A stretch of 15,666 nucleotides of DNA from assembly GCA_900766745.1 (NCBI GenBank), contig CAAFWR010000027.1:1-15666 (forward strand), written 5' to 3'. The position numbers were made by a program, and so were the translations under genes. Below the pieces are notes generated by a model. It saw nothing but the letters and a program-made list of their open reading frames with translations, was not told the origin of the DNA and did no database searches. Source of the stretch: Methanobacteriaceae archaeon. GTDB taxonomy: Archaea > Methanobacteriota > Methanobacteria > Methanobacteriales > Methanobacteriaceae. This document shows positions 8,329 to 15,666 of the stretch, piece by piece (position 1 is the stretch's first letter; each line of letters begins with the position of its first letter).

Positions 8329-9477
8329 ATGGAAGAAACTATAGAAAAGGTAGAATTAGCATTGGAAAATGCAGGTGTTGAGTTTCCAGAAAGTTATGTA
8401 GAAGATTTAGCGGCTGCTTACATTCGTAAAAATTTAAATGATGATGAACTTGATGAATTAATCACTAAGGTTAAAAGTGCCTATGATCGAGCTCACGTTG
8501 AAGCTGGGGAGGCTGTTGGAACAGTAGCTGCACAGTCAGTTGGTGAACCTGGTACTCAGATGACCATGCGTACTTTTCACTATGCAGGGGTAGTTGAGTT
8601 AAACGTAACCTTAGGTCTTCCAAGACTTATTGAAATTGTAGATGCAAGAAAGAAAATTTCAACTCCAACTATGGACATCTACTTTGAAGAAGGTAAAAAT
8701 CAGGATGAGGAATTTGTAAAGACCACTGCTAATAAAATCGGTAAAAGTACTATAAACGATGTCCTGTCTGACTTCAATTTAAACTATGCTGAAATGAAAA
8801 TTGAAGCGACTTTAGATCCAAAGAAAATCGAAGATAAACGATTAAACTTTGATGAAGTTATTCAAAAAATCGAAAAAGCATTTAAAAAAGCAGACATTAA
8901 AGACAATGAAATTGTAGTAGAACCACCAAAACAAAATATCAGGGAACTTCGTCTATTAGCAGATAAAGTTCGTGATTTGCAGATTAGTGGTATAAAAGGA
9001 ATCGGAAGGGTTATTATTCGTAAAGATGACGAATGGGTTATCCATACTGAAGGTTCTAATTTAGGAGATATTCTTCAAATACCTGGAATTGATAAAGTTA
9101 GAACAACTACTAATGATATCCACGAAATCGAAACGGTTTTAGGTATTGAGGCAGCCAGACAGGCTATCATTGATGAAACTCAAAATACTCTTGAAAACCA
9201 AGGTCTTAGTGTGGATGTTAGACACATTATGCTTGTAGCTGATATGATGACTTCTGAAGGAATTGTAAAATCAATCGGAAGACATGGTATCAGTGGTGAG
9301 AAATCAAGTGTTTTAGCTCGTGCAGCTTTTGAAGAAACTGGTAAACATTTACTTCGCGCAAGTATTCGTGGTGAAGTAGATAATTTAACTGGTATCATCG
9401 AAAATATTATAATTGGACAGCCAATACCTCTTGGTACTGGTTCAGTCGGTGTCAAAATGGCAGATAAAAAAGAATAG
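8329..9477 (+). CDS. rpoA2: DNA-directed RNA polymerase subunit A'' (C-terminal part of the largest subunit)
   Basis: The 382-residue product is typical of A''. The segment [19 protein letters not shown] at 61-79, continuing MRTFHYAGV, is the trigger-loop and nearby cleft region that closes over the active site. The C-terminal part ([24 protein letters not shown], then [12 protein letters not shown]) forms the conserved end of the largest subunit. It starts eight bases after the rpoA1 stop, at ATG 8329, with AGGTG (8319-8323) as binding site. A GTG at 8321 is out of frame. The A'/A'' split is a general archaeal trait, so the break is not a mutation. Confidence 0.97.
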   Translation: MEETIEKVELALENAGVEFPESYVEDLAAAYIRKNLNDDELDELITKVKSAYDRAHVEAGEAVGTVAAQSVGEPGTQMTMRTFHYAGVVELNVTLGLPRLIEIVDARKKISTPTMDIYFEEGKNQDEEFVKTTANKIGKSTINDVLSDFNLNYAEMKIEATLDPKKIEDKRLNFDEVIQKIEKAFKKADIKDNEIVVEPPKQNIRELRLLADKVRDLQISGIKGIGRVIIRKDDEWVIHTEGSNLGDILQIPGIDKVRTTTNDIHEIETVLGIEAARQAIIDETQNTLENQGLSVDVRHIMLVADMMTSEGIVKSIGRHGISGEKSSVLARAAFEETGKHLLRASIRGEVDNLTGIIENIIIGQPIPLGTGSVGVKMADKKE

Positions 9478-9488
9478 GAGGCTAGATG

Positions 9489-9785
9489 ATGGACGTAGAT
9501 AGAGGCATCAGAGTAGCTGTAGACACAGGAGATGTGACTTTAGGCTCTGAAAAATCAATTCAATCTTTAAAATTAGGAAAAGGTAAACTTGCAGTAGTTG
9601 CTGCAAACGCTCCTAAAGAAATTATTGATGATGTTGAATATTATGCTAATCTTTCAGATATCCAAGCTTACACTTATGATGGAACTAGTGTAGACTTAGG
9701 TTCTGTATGTGGTAAACCATTTACCGTAGCTACATTAATTATTAACGATCCAGGAGATTCTACTATATTAGACGATTTGAGGTAG
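9489..9785 (+). CDS. rpl30e: Ribosomal protein L30e
   Basis: The 98-residue product belongs to the L7Ae/L30e family of the archaeal and eukaryotic large ribosomal subunit. The family core is seen in DVDRGIRVAVDTGDVTLG at the N-terminus, KLAVVAANAP near 35-45, and SVDLGSVCGKPFTVATLII toward the end. Two ATG codons stand in a row. The second (9489) is chosen because GGAGG at 9477-9481 is seven bases upstream, against four for 9486; the product differs by one Met. The binding site overlaps the rpoA2 stop codon, indicating tight coupling within the RNA polymerase operon, where this gene is commonly found in methanogens. Confidence 0.95.
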   Translation: MDVDRGIRVAVDTGDVTLGSEKSIQSLKLGKGKLAVVAANAPKEIIDDVEYYANLSDIQAYTYDGTSVDLGSVCGKPFTVATLIINDPGDSTILDDLR

Positions 9786-9790
9786 ATTAG

Positions 9791-10222
9791 ATGTCTATCA
9801 AATTTAGTGCAAATGAAATAAGATTTATTGCTCTTTTTGAAAACATGACTGGAGCAATGGTTAAAGATTGCATTATCGATGATGAAAATAGTAAGGTCAC
9901 TTTCGTAGTTAAAAACGGTAATATGGGTTTAGCTATTGGTAAAGGTGGAAATACTGTTTCAAAAGTTAAAAGGGCAGTAGGTAGAGGCGTTGAAATCATT
10001 GAGTTATCTGATGATTCTGATGAATTTATTAGAAATCTTTTATCCCCTGCAGAATTAGAATCTGTAAAAATTACTAAAAACAAAAAAGGGGAAAAAATAG
10101 CTATTGTTACAACAGATAATACCAACAAACGTATTGCTATCGGTAAAAGCGGAATTAATATTGAAAGAGCTAAATTATTAGCTGATAGACAACATGAAAT
10201 AAGTAATATTATTTTAAAATAA
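9791..10222 (+). CDS. nusA: NusA-like transcription factor with two KH domains
   Basis: The 143-residue product matches the short archaeal NusA family, which keeps only the RNA-binding KH domains of bacterial NusA and lacks the polymerase-binding and S1 parts. The two GxxG loops are visible: GKGG at 50-53 (AIGKGGNTV) and GKSG at 118-121 (AIGKSGINI). It probably binds nascent RNA during transcription; the exact role in archaea is unsettled. It starts five bases after the L30e stop, with GAGGT (9779-9783) inside the end of that gene. It is the last gene of the rpoB2 operon, followed by a strong T tract. Confidence 0.93.
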   Translation: MSIKFSANEIRFIALFENMTGAMVKDCIIDDENSKVTFVVKNGNMGLAIGKGGNTVSKVKRAVGRGVEIIELSDDSDEFIRNLLSPAELESVKITKNKKGEKIAIVTTDNTNKRIAIGKSGINIERAKLLADRQHEISNIILK

Positions 10223-10232
10223 TCATTGCTTA

Positions 10233-10247
10233 TTTTTTTCTTTTTTT
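10233..10247 (+). terminator. Oligo-T terminator after nusA
   Basis: Seven T (10233-10239), C, and seven T (10241-10247) start ten bases after the nusA stop codon. This fits an archaeal hairpin-free terminator ending the RNA polymerase operon. Confidence 0.65.
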
Positions 10248-10280
10248 AATTAGAATTAACATTTTTTACTATAAATGAAT

Positions 10281-10305
10281 ACCTTTATAAAGGTTAATTT
10301 ATATA
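10281..10305 (+). promoter_or_regulatory. 14-base palindrome beside a TATA box, upstream of rps12
   Basis: ACCTTTATAAAGGT (10281-10294) is a perfect palindrome. TTTATATA (10298-10305) follows after three bases and is a consensus TATA box. The expected start near 10325 would give a leader of about 195 bases before rps12. The palindrome itself holds TTTATAAA and could be an operator, an extra TATA box, or part of a recognition element. It lies in the 298-base spacer 10223-10520. The stretch 10306-10456 holds a weak 7-base inverted repeat (10318-10324 with 10339-10345) and another TATA-like site at 10378-10385, but no gene that I can see. Confidence 0.45.
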
Positions 10306-10456
10306 GATTATTGTAAGATATTCTTATATTTTAATTTTAGAATATATTAACTATCGTGTGCCTTTTTGGTTAGTATTTTTATAAATTCTTTGAGTATCTT
10401 TTATTATTACTAATATTATTCTTTCTAAAATTTAGATTGTATTGTTTTTTAAAATG

Positions 10457-10464
10457 ATATAAAT
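10457..10464 (+). promoter_or_regulatory. Proximal TATA box for rps12
   Basis: ATATAAAT with an A-rich upstream flank closely resembles the box before tRNA-Thr (GATATAAAT). A start near 10485 would give a leader of about 35 bases. It is a rival to the distal box at 10298-10305; both may be used. Confidence 0.4.
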
Positions 10465-10520
10465 CGCAGCGGTGGATTTTAGATAAGACTATTTGAAATA
10501 AAATATTTTGAGGTAGAATT

Positions 10521-10946
10521 ATGCCAGGACTTTTTGCTGCAAAAAAACTTAAAAAGAATAGACAAAATTTTAAGTGGAAAGATGTAGATTACAAAAGAAG
10601 GGCTTTAAGATTAGATGTTAAAGCGGATCCTCTTGAAGGAGCTCCTCAAGCTAGAGGAATTGTAATCGAAAAAGTAGGGATTGAAGCTAAACAGCCTAAC
10701 TCCGCAATCCGTAAATGTGTACGTGTACAATTAATTAAAAATGGTAAACAATTAACAGCTTTTGCACCAGGTGACGGAGCTATTGGATTTATCGATGAGC
10801 ACGACGAAGTAATGATTGAAGGAATTGGTGGACCATCTGGAAGGTCTATGGGCGATATTCCTGGAGTTCGTTGGAAAGTATCTAAAGTTAATAATGTAGC
10901 TTTATCAGAAATGGTAAGTGGTAAAATAGAAAAACCTGTAAGATAA
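10521..10946 (+). CDS. rps12: Ribosomal protein S12 (uS12)
   Basis: The 141-residue product is of usual archaeal length. S12 lines the decoding centre of the small subunit. The conserved [15 protein letters not shown] block is at about 57-71 (P59-K65 core), followed by [11 protein letters not shown] and the loop [22 protein letters not shown]. Start ATG 10521 is six bases after GAGGT (10510-10514). It is the first gene of the rps12-rps7-fusA unit, the archaeal counterpart of the bacterial str operon, and rps7 follows after 11 bases. Confidence 0.97.
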   Translation: MPGLFAAKKLKKNRQNFKWKDVDYKRRALRLDVKADPLEGAPQARGIVIEKVGIEAKQPNSAIRKCVRVQLIKNGKQLTAFAPGDGAIGFIDEHDEVMIEGIGGPSGRSMGDIPGVRWKVSKVNNVALSEMVSGKIEKPVR

Positions 10947-10957
10947 GGTGGTTGTTT

Positions 10958-11518
10958 ATGAGTAAATTATTTGATAAATGGGAACTTGATGAGATTCAAA
11001 TTGATGATCAAGGTTTAGTAAAATACATTTGTTTAGATGAAACTCTCGTACCTCATACCTCCGGTAGACACGTAAAAAGACAATTTGCAAAATCTAAAGT
11101 GTCTATCGTTGAAAGATTAATGAATAAAGTTATGAGAACTCATCTTAACTCAGGTAAAAAGAATAAAGCTTACAATATTGTAAAAGAGGCATTAGAAATT
11201 ATCAACAAAAGAACTAAAAAGAACCCTGTTCAAGTTTTAGTTACTTCAGTTGAAAATACATCTCCTCGTGAAGAAACTACTCGTATTAAATACGGTGGTA
11301 TTGGATATCAAGTAGCTGTTGATATTTCACCACAAAGAAGAGTAGATCTCTCTTTAGGTTTTTTAACTAGAGGAACTTTACAATCAGCTTTCAAAAATAA
11401 AAAATCTGTTGCTGAATGTTTAGCTGATGAGTTAATCCTAGCTTCTGAAGAAGATTCCAGAAGTTTTGCTATACAGAAAAAAGAAGAGAAAGAAAGAGTG
11501 GCTAAAGCAGCACACTAA
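10958..11518 (+). CDS. rps7: Ribosomal protein S7 (uS7)
   Basis: The 186-residue product is an archaeal S7, which organises the head of the small subunit and contacts the exit-site tRNA. Conserved blocks are HTSGRHVKRQFAKSKVSIVERLMN (about 34-57), NPVQVLVTSVENTSPREETTRI (near 88-109), and the end LADELILASEEDSRSFAIQKKEEKERVAKAAH. Start ATG 10958 is chosen because GGTGG (10947-10951) is six bases upstream. An in-frame TTG at 10952 touches the binding site and would add only two residues. The lysine- and glutamate-rich tail is normal for the family. Confidence 0.96.
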   Translation: MSKLFDKWELDEIQIDDQGLVKYICLDETLVPHTSGRHVKRQFAKSKVSIVERLMNKVMRTHLNSGKKNKAYNIVKEALEIINKRTKKNPVQVLVTSVENTSPREETTRIKYGGIGYQVAVDISPQRRVDLSLGFLTRGTLQSAFKNKKSVAECLADELILASEEDSRSFAIQKKEEKERVAKAAH

Positions 11519-11542
11519 TTATATTAATCATAGGTGATTTTT

Positions 11543-13738
11543 TTGAGTAGAAGAGACAAAATGATTGCAAAAATCAAGGAATTAATGTATAAACCTGATT
11601 TAATCAGAAATATTGGTATCTGTGCTCATATTGACCACGGTAAAACCACTTTATCTGACAACCTCTTAGCAGGTGCAGGTATGATTTCTGAAGATCTTGC
11701 AGGTGATCAAAGAGCATTAGATTTCGATGAACAGGAACAAGCACGTGGTATTACTATTGATGCAGCTAACGTATCTATGGTTCACGAATACAAAGGCGAT
11801 GAATATTTAATCAACTTGATTGATACTCCAGGTCACGTTGACTTTGGTGGGGACGTAACCCGTGCTATGAGAGCAGTAGACGGTGCAGTAGTTGTTGTAT
11901 GTGCTGTAGAAGGTATTATGCCTCAAACCGAAACTGTATTAAGACAAGCTTTAAAAGAAAATGTTAAACCTGTTTTATTCATTAACAAAGTAGACAGATT
12001 GATTAATGAGTTAAAATTAGAACCTGATGAATTACAAAAAAGATTCATCAACATTTACATGGAAGCTAATAAATTAATCAAAAACATGGCTCCTGAAGAT
12101 AAGAAAGAAGATTGGGCTGTAGACTTCACTGACGGTAGTGTAGCATTCGGTTCAGCTTATCACAATTGGGCTATTAACGTTCCAATGATGCAAAAAACTG
12201 GAGTGAACTTCAAAGACATCATTGATTACTGTAATAATGAAAAACAAAAAGAATTAGCTCAAAAAGTGCCATTATCTGAAGTATTGTTAAGTATGGTAGT
12301 TGAACACTTACCATCTGCTAAAGTGGCTCAAGTTTACAGAGTGCCAAATATATGGGATGGAGACATCGATTCTCCAGCTGGCCAATGTATGGTTAATACT
12401 GATTCAGACGGACCTTTAGCTGTAATGGTAACTAACGTATCTGTAGATAAACACGCTGGTGAAATCGCTACTGGTAGAGTATATGGTGGAACTGTTGAGA
12501 AAGGTACTGAAATCTACTTAGTTGGATCTCATGCTAAATCCAGAGTACAGCAAGTAGGTGTATACTTCGGTCCTGAAAGAGTTAACACTGACACTGTTCC
12601 TGCAGGTAACATTGTATATATTGCTGGTGCAAAAGGTGCAATTGCAGGGGAAACCATCTGTTCACCTGATGATAAAATCAAAGAGTTCGAAGGATTAGAA
12701 CACATATCTGAACCTGTAGTTACTGTAGCTGTAGAAGCTAAAAACACTAAAGACTTACCAAAATTAATTGAAGTTTTAAGACAAGTAGCTAAAGAAGATC
12801 CTACAATCAAAGTTGAAATTAACGAGGAAACTGGTGAACACTTAGTATCTGGTATGGGAGAACTTCACTTAGAAGTTATTACTTACAGAATTAAAGATAA
12901 AGGTGTAGATATCCAGACTTCCGAACCTATTGTTGTATACAGGGAAACTGTTGCTGGCGTATCTCCAGAAGTGGAAGGTAAATCTCCAAACAAACATAAC
13001 AGATTCTACATTACTGTCGAACCATTAGAAGAAGAATTATTCAACGCTTACCAAGATGGTGACTTAAAAGAAGGTAGAGTCAAAGGTAAAGAAGCAGCAG
13101 CTGAATTCATGGAATATGGTTTAGATAAAGAAGAAGCTAGAAGAGTATGGGCTGCACATAACAGAAGCTTATTCATCAACATGACTCGTGGTATCCAATA
13201 CTTAGATGAAGTAAAAGAACTTTTACTTGAAGGATTTGAATCTGCACTTGAAGACGGTCCTTTAGCAAACGAAATAGCTATGGGATTAAAATTCAAGCTC
13301 CACGATGCAAAACTTCACGAAGATGCAGTTCACAGAGGACCTGCACAAGTATTGCCAGCTATTAGAAAAGCTATTTATGCTGCAATTATGACTGCAAAAC
13401 CTGCATTACTTGAACCAATGCAAAAAGTATTTATTAATACTCCTCAAGATTACATGGGTGCATGTACTCGTGAAATCCAAAACAGAAGAGGTCAAATTGT
13501 AGATATGAGTCAAGATACTGGTGACATGGCTACTATCGAATCAAAAGTTCCTGTAGCTGAAATGTTTGGTTTCGCTGGCGATATCAGATCTGCAGCAGAA
13601 GGTAGATGTTTATGGTCTACTGAAATGTCCGGATTCGAAAGATTACCTGGAGAAATGCAGAAAAATATTATTAGAGAAATCAGACAAAGAAAAGGTTTAT
13701 CTGAAGAACCATATGGTCCTGATCATTACTTAGGATAA
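11543..13738 (+). CDS. fusA: Translation elongation factor 2 (EF-2)
   Basis: The 731-residue GTPase moves tRNA and mRNA through the ribosome after peptide transfer. GTP-binding motifs are intact: AHIDHGKTT at 28-36, RGITIDAA in switch I, DTPGH at 94-98 and NKVD at 148-151. Domain IV carries the HRGPAQV loop with H597 at the position of the diphthamide-modified histidine of archaeal and eukaryotic EF-2. Start TTG 11543 is preferred because GGTGA (11533-11537) is five bases upstream. The longer frame begins with a GTG inside that binding site (11534). It ends in [14 protein letters not shown]. It follows rps7 after 24 bases and is probably on the same transcript. Confidence 0.97.
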   Translation: MSRRDKMIAKIKELMYKPDLIRNIGICAHIDHGKTTLSDNLLAGAGMISEDLAGDQRALDFDEQEQARGITIDAANVSMVHEYKGDEYLINLIDTPGHVDFGGDVTRAMRAVDGAVVVVCAVEGIMPQTETVLRQALKENVKPVLFINKVDRLINELKLEPDELQKRFINIYMEANKLIKNMAPEDKKEDWAVDFTDGSVAFGSAYHNWAINVPMMQKTGVNFKDIIDYCNNEKQKELAQKVPLSEVLLSMVVEHLPSAKVAQVYRVPNIWDGDIDSPAGQCMVNTDSDGPLAVMVTNVSVDKHAGEIATGRVYGGTVEKGTEIYLVGSHAKSRVQQVGVYFGPERVNTDTVPAGNIVYIAGAKGAIAGETICSPDDKIKEFEGLEHISEPVVTVAVEAKNTKDLPKLIEVLRQVAKEDPTIKVEINEETGEHLVSGMGELHLEVITYRIKDKGVDIQTSEPIVVYRETVAGVSPEVEGKSPNKHNRFYITVEPLEEELFNAYQDGDLKEGRVKGKEAAAEFMEYGLDKEEARRVWAAHNRSLFINMTRGIQYLDEVKELLLEGFESALEDGPLANEIAMGLKFKLHDAKLHEDAVHRGPAQVLPAIRKAIYAAIMTAKPALLEPMQKVFINTPQDYMGACTREIQNRRGQIVDMSQDTGDMATIESKVPVAEMFGFAGDIRSAAEGRCLWSTEMSGFERLPGEMQKNIIREIRQRKGLSEEPYGPDHYLG

Positions 13739-13754
13739 ATATTAAAATTTAATT

Positions 13755-13790
13755 TATTTTTTTAATATTTTTTTTATTTTTAAAAAAATA
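13755..13790 (+). terminator. T-rich terminator region after fusA
   Basis: Several T runs (13757-13763, 13768-13775, 13777-13781) begin about 18 bases after the fusA stop. TATTTTTTTA (13755-13764) can pair with TAAAAAAATA (13781-13790) around a 16-base loop, but in such AT-rich DNA this may be chance. The tract fits an archaeal oligo-T terminator. Confidence 0.55.
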
Positions 13791-13805
13791 TAATATTGTT
13801 ATTAA

Positions 13806-13881
13806 AAAAAACATTATGTATTTATATATTAAAGTTCATAATTATCTTTAAGCTAACATTGAGCTTACTATAATGTTTTTT
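13806..13881. promoter_or_regulatory. 12-base inverted repeat flanking the tuf promoter, with inner hairpin
   Basis: AAAAAACATTAT (13806-13817) and ATAATGTTTTTT (13870-13881) are perfect inverted copies 52 bases apart. Between them lie the TATA box (13821-13828) and a second inverted pair, TAAGCT (13849-13854) and AGCTTA (13862-13867), around a seven-base loop. The inner hairpin would sit at the 5' end of the tuf transcript. The repeats are seen in the sequence; a control function is inferred. Confidence 0.45.
13821..13828 (+). promoter_or_regulatory. TATA box for tuf
   Basis: A perfect TTTATATA is preceded by an A-rich stretch. The expected start near 13846-13852 leaves a leader of about 55-60 bases to the ATG at 13907. 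It gives tuf its own promoter apart from the rps12-rps7-fusA unit. Confidence 0.65.
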
Positions 13882-13906
13882 AATCTTTAAAAAATGAGGT
13901 ATTACT

Positions 13907-15148
<1,242 letters not shown>

Positions 15149-15166
15149 GTTTGTTAGTTAATATTT

Positions 15167-15194
15167 AAAATATGGTTCACTCCATATTTTTTTT
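15167..15194 (+). terminator. Intrinsic-type hairpin terminator between tuf and rps10
   Basis: AAAATATGG (15167-15175) pairs perfectly with CCATATTTT (15182-15190) around the six-base loop TTCACT. The hairpin runs into eight T (15187-15194). It lies in the 66-base tuf-rps10 gap. The form is that of a bacterial rho-independent terminator, or a partial one letting some transcription through to rps10, which has no obvious TATA box of its own. Confidence 0.6.
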
Positions 15195-15214
15195 ATTTTA
15201 CTTGGAGGATTGAA

Positions 15215-15523
15215 ATGAATCAAGCAAGAATTAAACTTACTGGAACTGATCCAGAAAAATTAGCAGTCGTTTGCGATCAACTTAAAAAAATCGCAGAAAG
15301 AACTGGTGTTGATTTATCTGGCCCTATTCCATTACCAACTAAAAAATTAGTTGTTCCTACAAGAAAATCTCCAGATGGAGAAGGTAAAGCTTCTTGGGAA
15401 AAATGGGAATTAAGAATTCATAAACGTTTAATCGGCATCGGAGCTGATGAACGTGCTATGAGACAAGTTATGAAAGTTAATGTTCCTGATAATGTAAGTA
15501 TTGAAATTGAACTTAAAAGCTAA
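15215..15523 (+). CDS. rps10: Ribosomal protein S10 (uS10)
   Basis: The 102-residue product is full length for archaeal S10 of the small-subunit head. Conserved parts are the N-terminal strand [14 protein letters not shown], the [25 protein letters not shown] segment with the ribosome-penetrating loop (about 35-59), and the C-terminal [23 protein letters not shown]. Start ATG 15215 is six bases after GGAGG (15204-15208). It follows tuf, the usual place in methanogens, and is probably fed by read-through of the hairpin at 15167-15194. A second hairpin follows it, then tRNA-Ser. Confidence 0.97.
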   Translation: MNQARIKLTGTDPEKLAVVCDQLKKIAERTGVDLSGPIPLPTKKLVVPTRKSPDGEGKASWEKWELRIHKRLIGIGADERAMRQVMKVNVPDNVSIEIELKS

Positions 15524-15532
15524 GTTCTTTTA

Positions 15533-15560
15533 GAAATATTTAGATTCTTCTAAATATTTT
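15533..15560 (+). terminator. Hairpin terminator after rps10
   Basis: AAATATTTAGA (15534-15544) pairs perfectly with TCTAAATATTT (15549-15559) around the loop TTCT, with a G-T pair at the base. A T-rich stretch (15557-15575) follows. It lies ten bases after the rps10 stop. The right arm also lies about 30-40 bases before tRNA-Ser, where a TATA box would be, so it may double as AT-rich promoter DNA. Confidence 0.6.
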
Positions 15561-15587
15561 CTTGTCTCTTTTTATTAAACTAATAAT

Positions 15588-15666
15588 GCCGAGATAGTCT
15601 AGTCTGGTAAGGCGCAGGACTTGAAATCCTGTGGAGATTTTCTCCGCCTGGGTTCAAATCCCAGTC
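15588..15666 (+). tRNA. tRNA-Ser (anticodon TGA), cut by the window end
   Basis: The 5' acceptor arm is GCCGAGA. The anticodon arm CAGGA/TCCTG encloses CTTGAAA with anticodon TGA, which reads TCA. A long variable arm (GGAGA...TCTCC) marks the class II tRNA-Ser shape. The T arm CTGGG/CCCAG encloses TTCAAAT. The window ends two bases into the 3' acceptor strand, so about five bases and the discriminator are missing. Confidence 0.92.

Noticed and set aside
8318..8331. Break between rpoA1 and rpoA2 as a possible gene disruption
   Set aside because: The A'/A'' split is general in archaea and both parts are full length.
9787..10128. 113-residue open frame on the - strand over nusA
   Set aside because: Antisense shadow of the NusA-like gene, which has intact KH motifs and a ribosome binding site.
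10318..10345. Seven-base inverted repeat with 14-base loop in the rps12 leader
   Set aside because: Short, AT-rich and with a long loop; likely chance, kept only as a note in the spacer description.
10471..10476. GGTGGA as a ribosome binding site of a small gene before rps12
   Set aside because: No start codon at suitable distance opens a frame of any length before the rps12 binding site.
13755..13790. 10-pair AT-only hairpin after fusA as a regulatory element
   Set aside because: Arms are nearly pure A and T runs in very AT-rich DNA; the oligo-T terminator explanation is enough.

Overview
The window is an AT-rich stretch of archaeal chromosome, and every recognised gene lies on the + strand. 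The RNA polymerase subunits are split in the methanogen manner (H, B'', B', A', A''). Other archaeal marks are TTTATATA-type TATA boxes, GGAGG/GGTG ribosome binding sites, oligo-T terminators, tRNA genes without encoded CCA, and a eukaryote-like translation set (L30e, NusA-like KH protein, S12, S7, EF-2, EF-1alpha, S10). Base composition, a beta-helix adhesin-like surface protein and the gene order all fit Methanobacteriales. A Methanobrevibacter-like gut or rumen methanogen is the best guess; the genus is inferred, not proven.

Layout. Positions 2-880 hold the C-terminal end of a large adhesin-like protein made of eight ~26-residue repeats. Positions 972-1634 hold five tRNA genes: Thr(TGT), Pro(TGG), Tyr(GTA), Asp(GTC) and Lys(TTT), with three clear TATA boxes among them. 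rpoH follows 52 bases after tRNA-Lys. A 259-base spacer then separates rpoH from rpoB2. It holds an oligo-T stretch, a new TATA box, a small hairpin, a nine-codon reading frame with a ribosome binding site, and a bulged stem-loop with a T-rich tail. Positions 2183-10222 are a tight operon: rpoB2, rpoB1, rpoA1, rpoA2, rpl30e, nusA. It ends at a strong T tract and is followed by a 298-base spacer with several TATA candidates and a 14-base palindrome. Positions 10521-13738 are rps12, rps7, fusA. tuf (13907-15148) has its own promoter region with nested inverted repeats. A terminator-like hairpin separates tuf from rps10, and another separates rps10 from a tRNA-Ser(TGA) cut by the window end.

How it works together. 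The genes encode the large subunits of the transcription machine, a transcription factor, decoding-centre ribosomal proteins and the two GTPase elongation factors. This is a conserved information-processing cluster. The coding genes are ordinary for the family, with intact catalytic and metal-binding motifs. What deserves a second look is the non-coding DNA between the transcription units (before rpoB2, before rps12, around tuf and around rps10), where several structured elements sit at plausible regulatory positions. No wholly new gene system was found. Several start codons are better placed a few codons inside the longest open frame (rpoB2, rpl30e, rps7, fusA).
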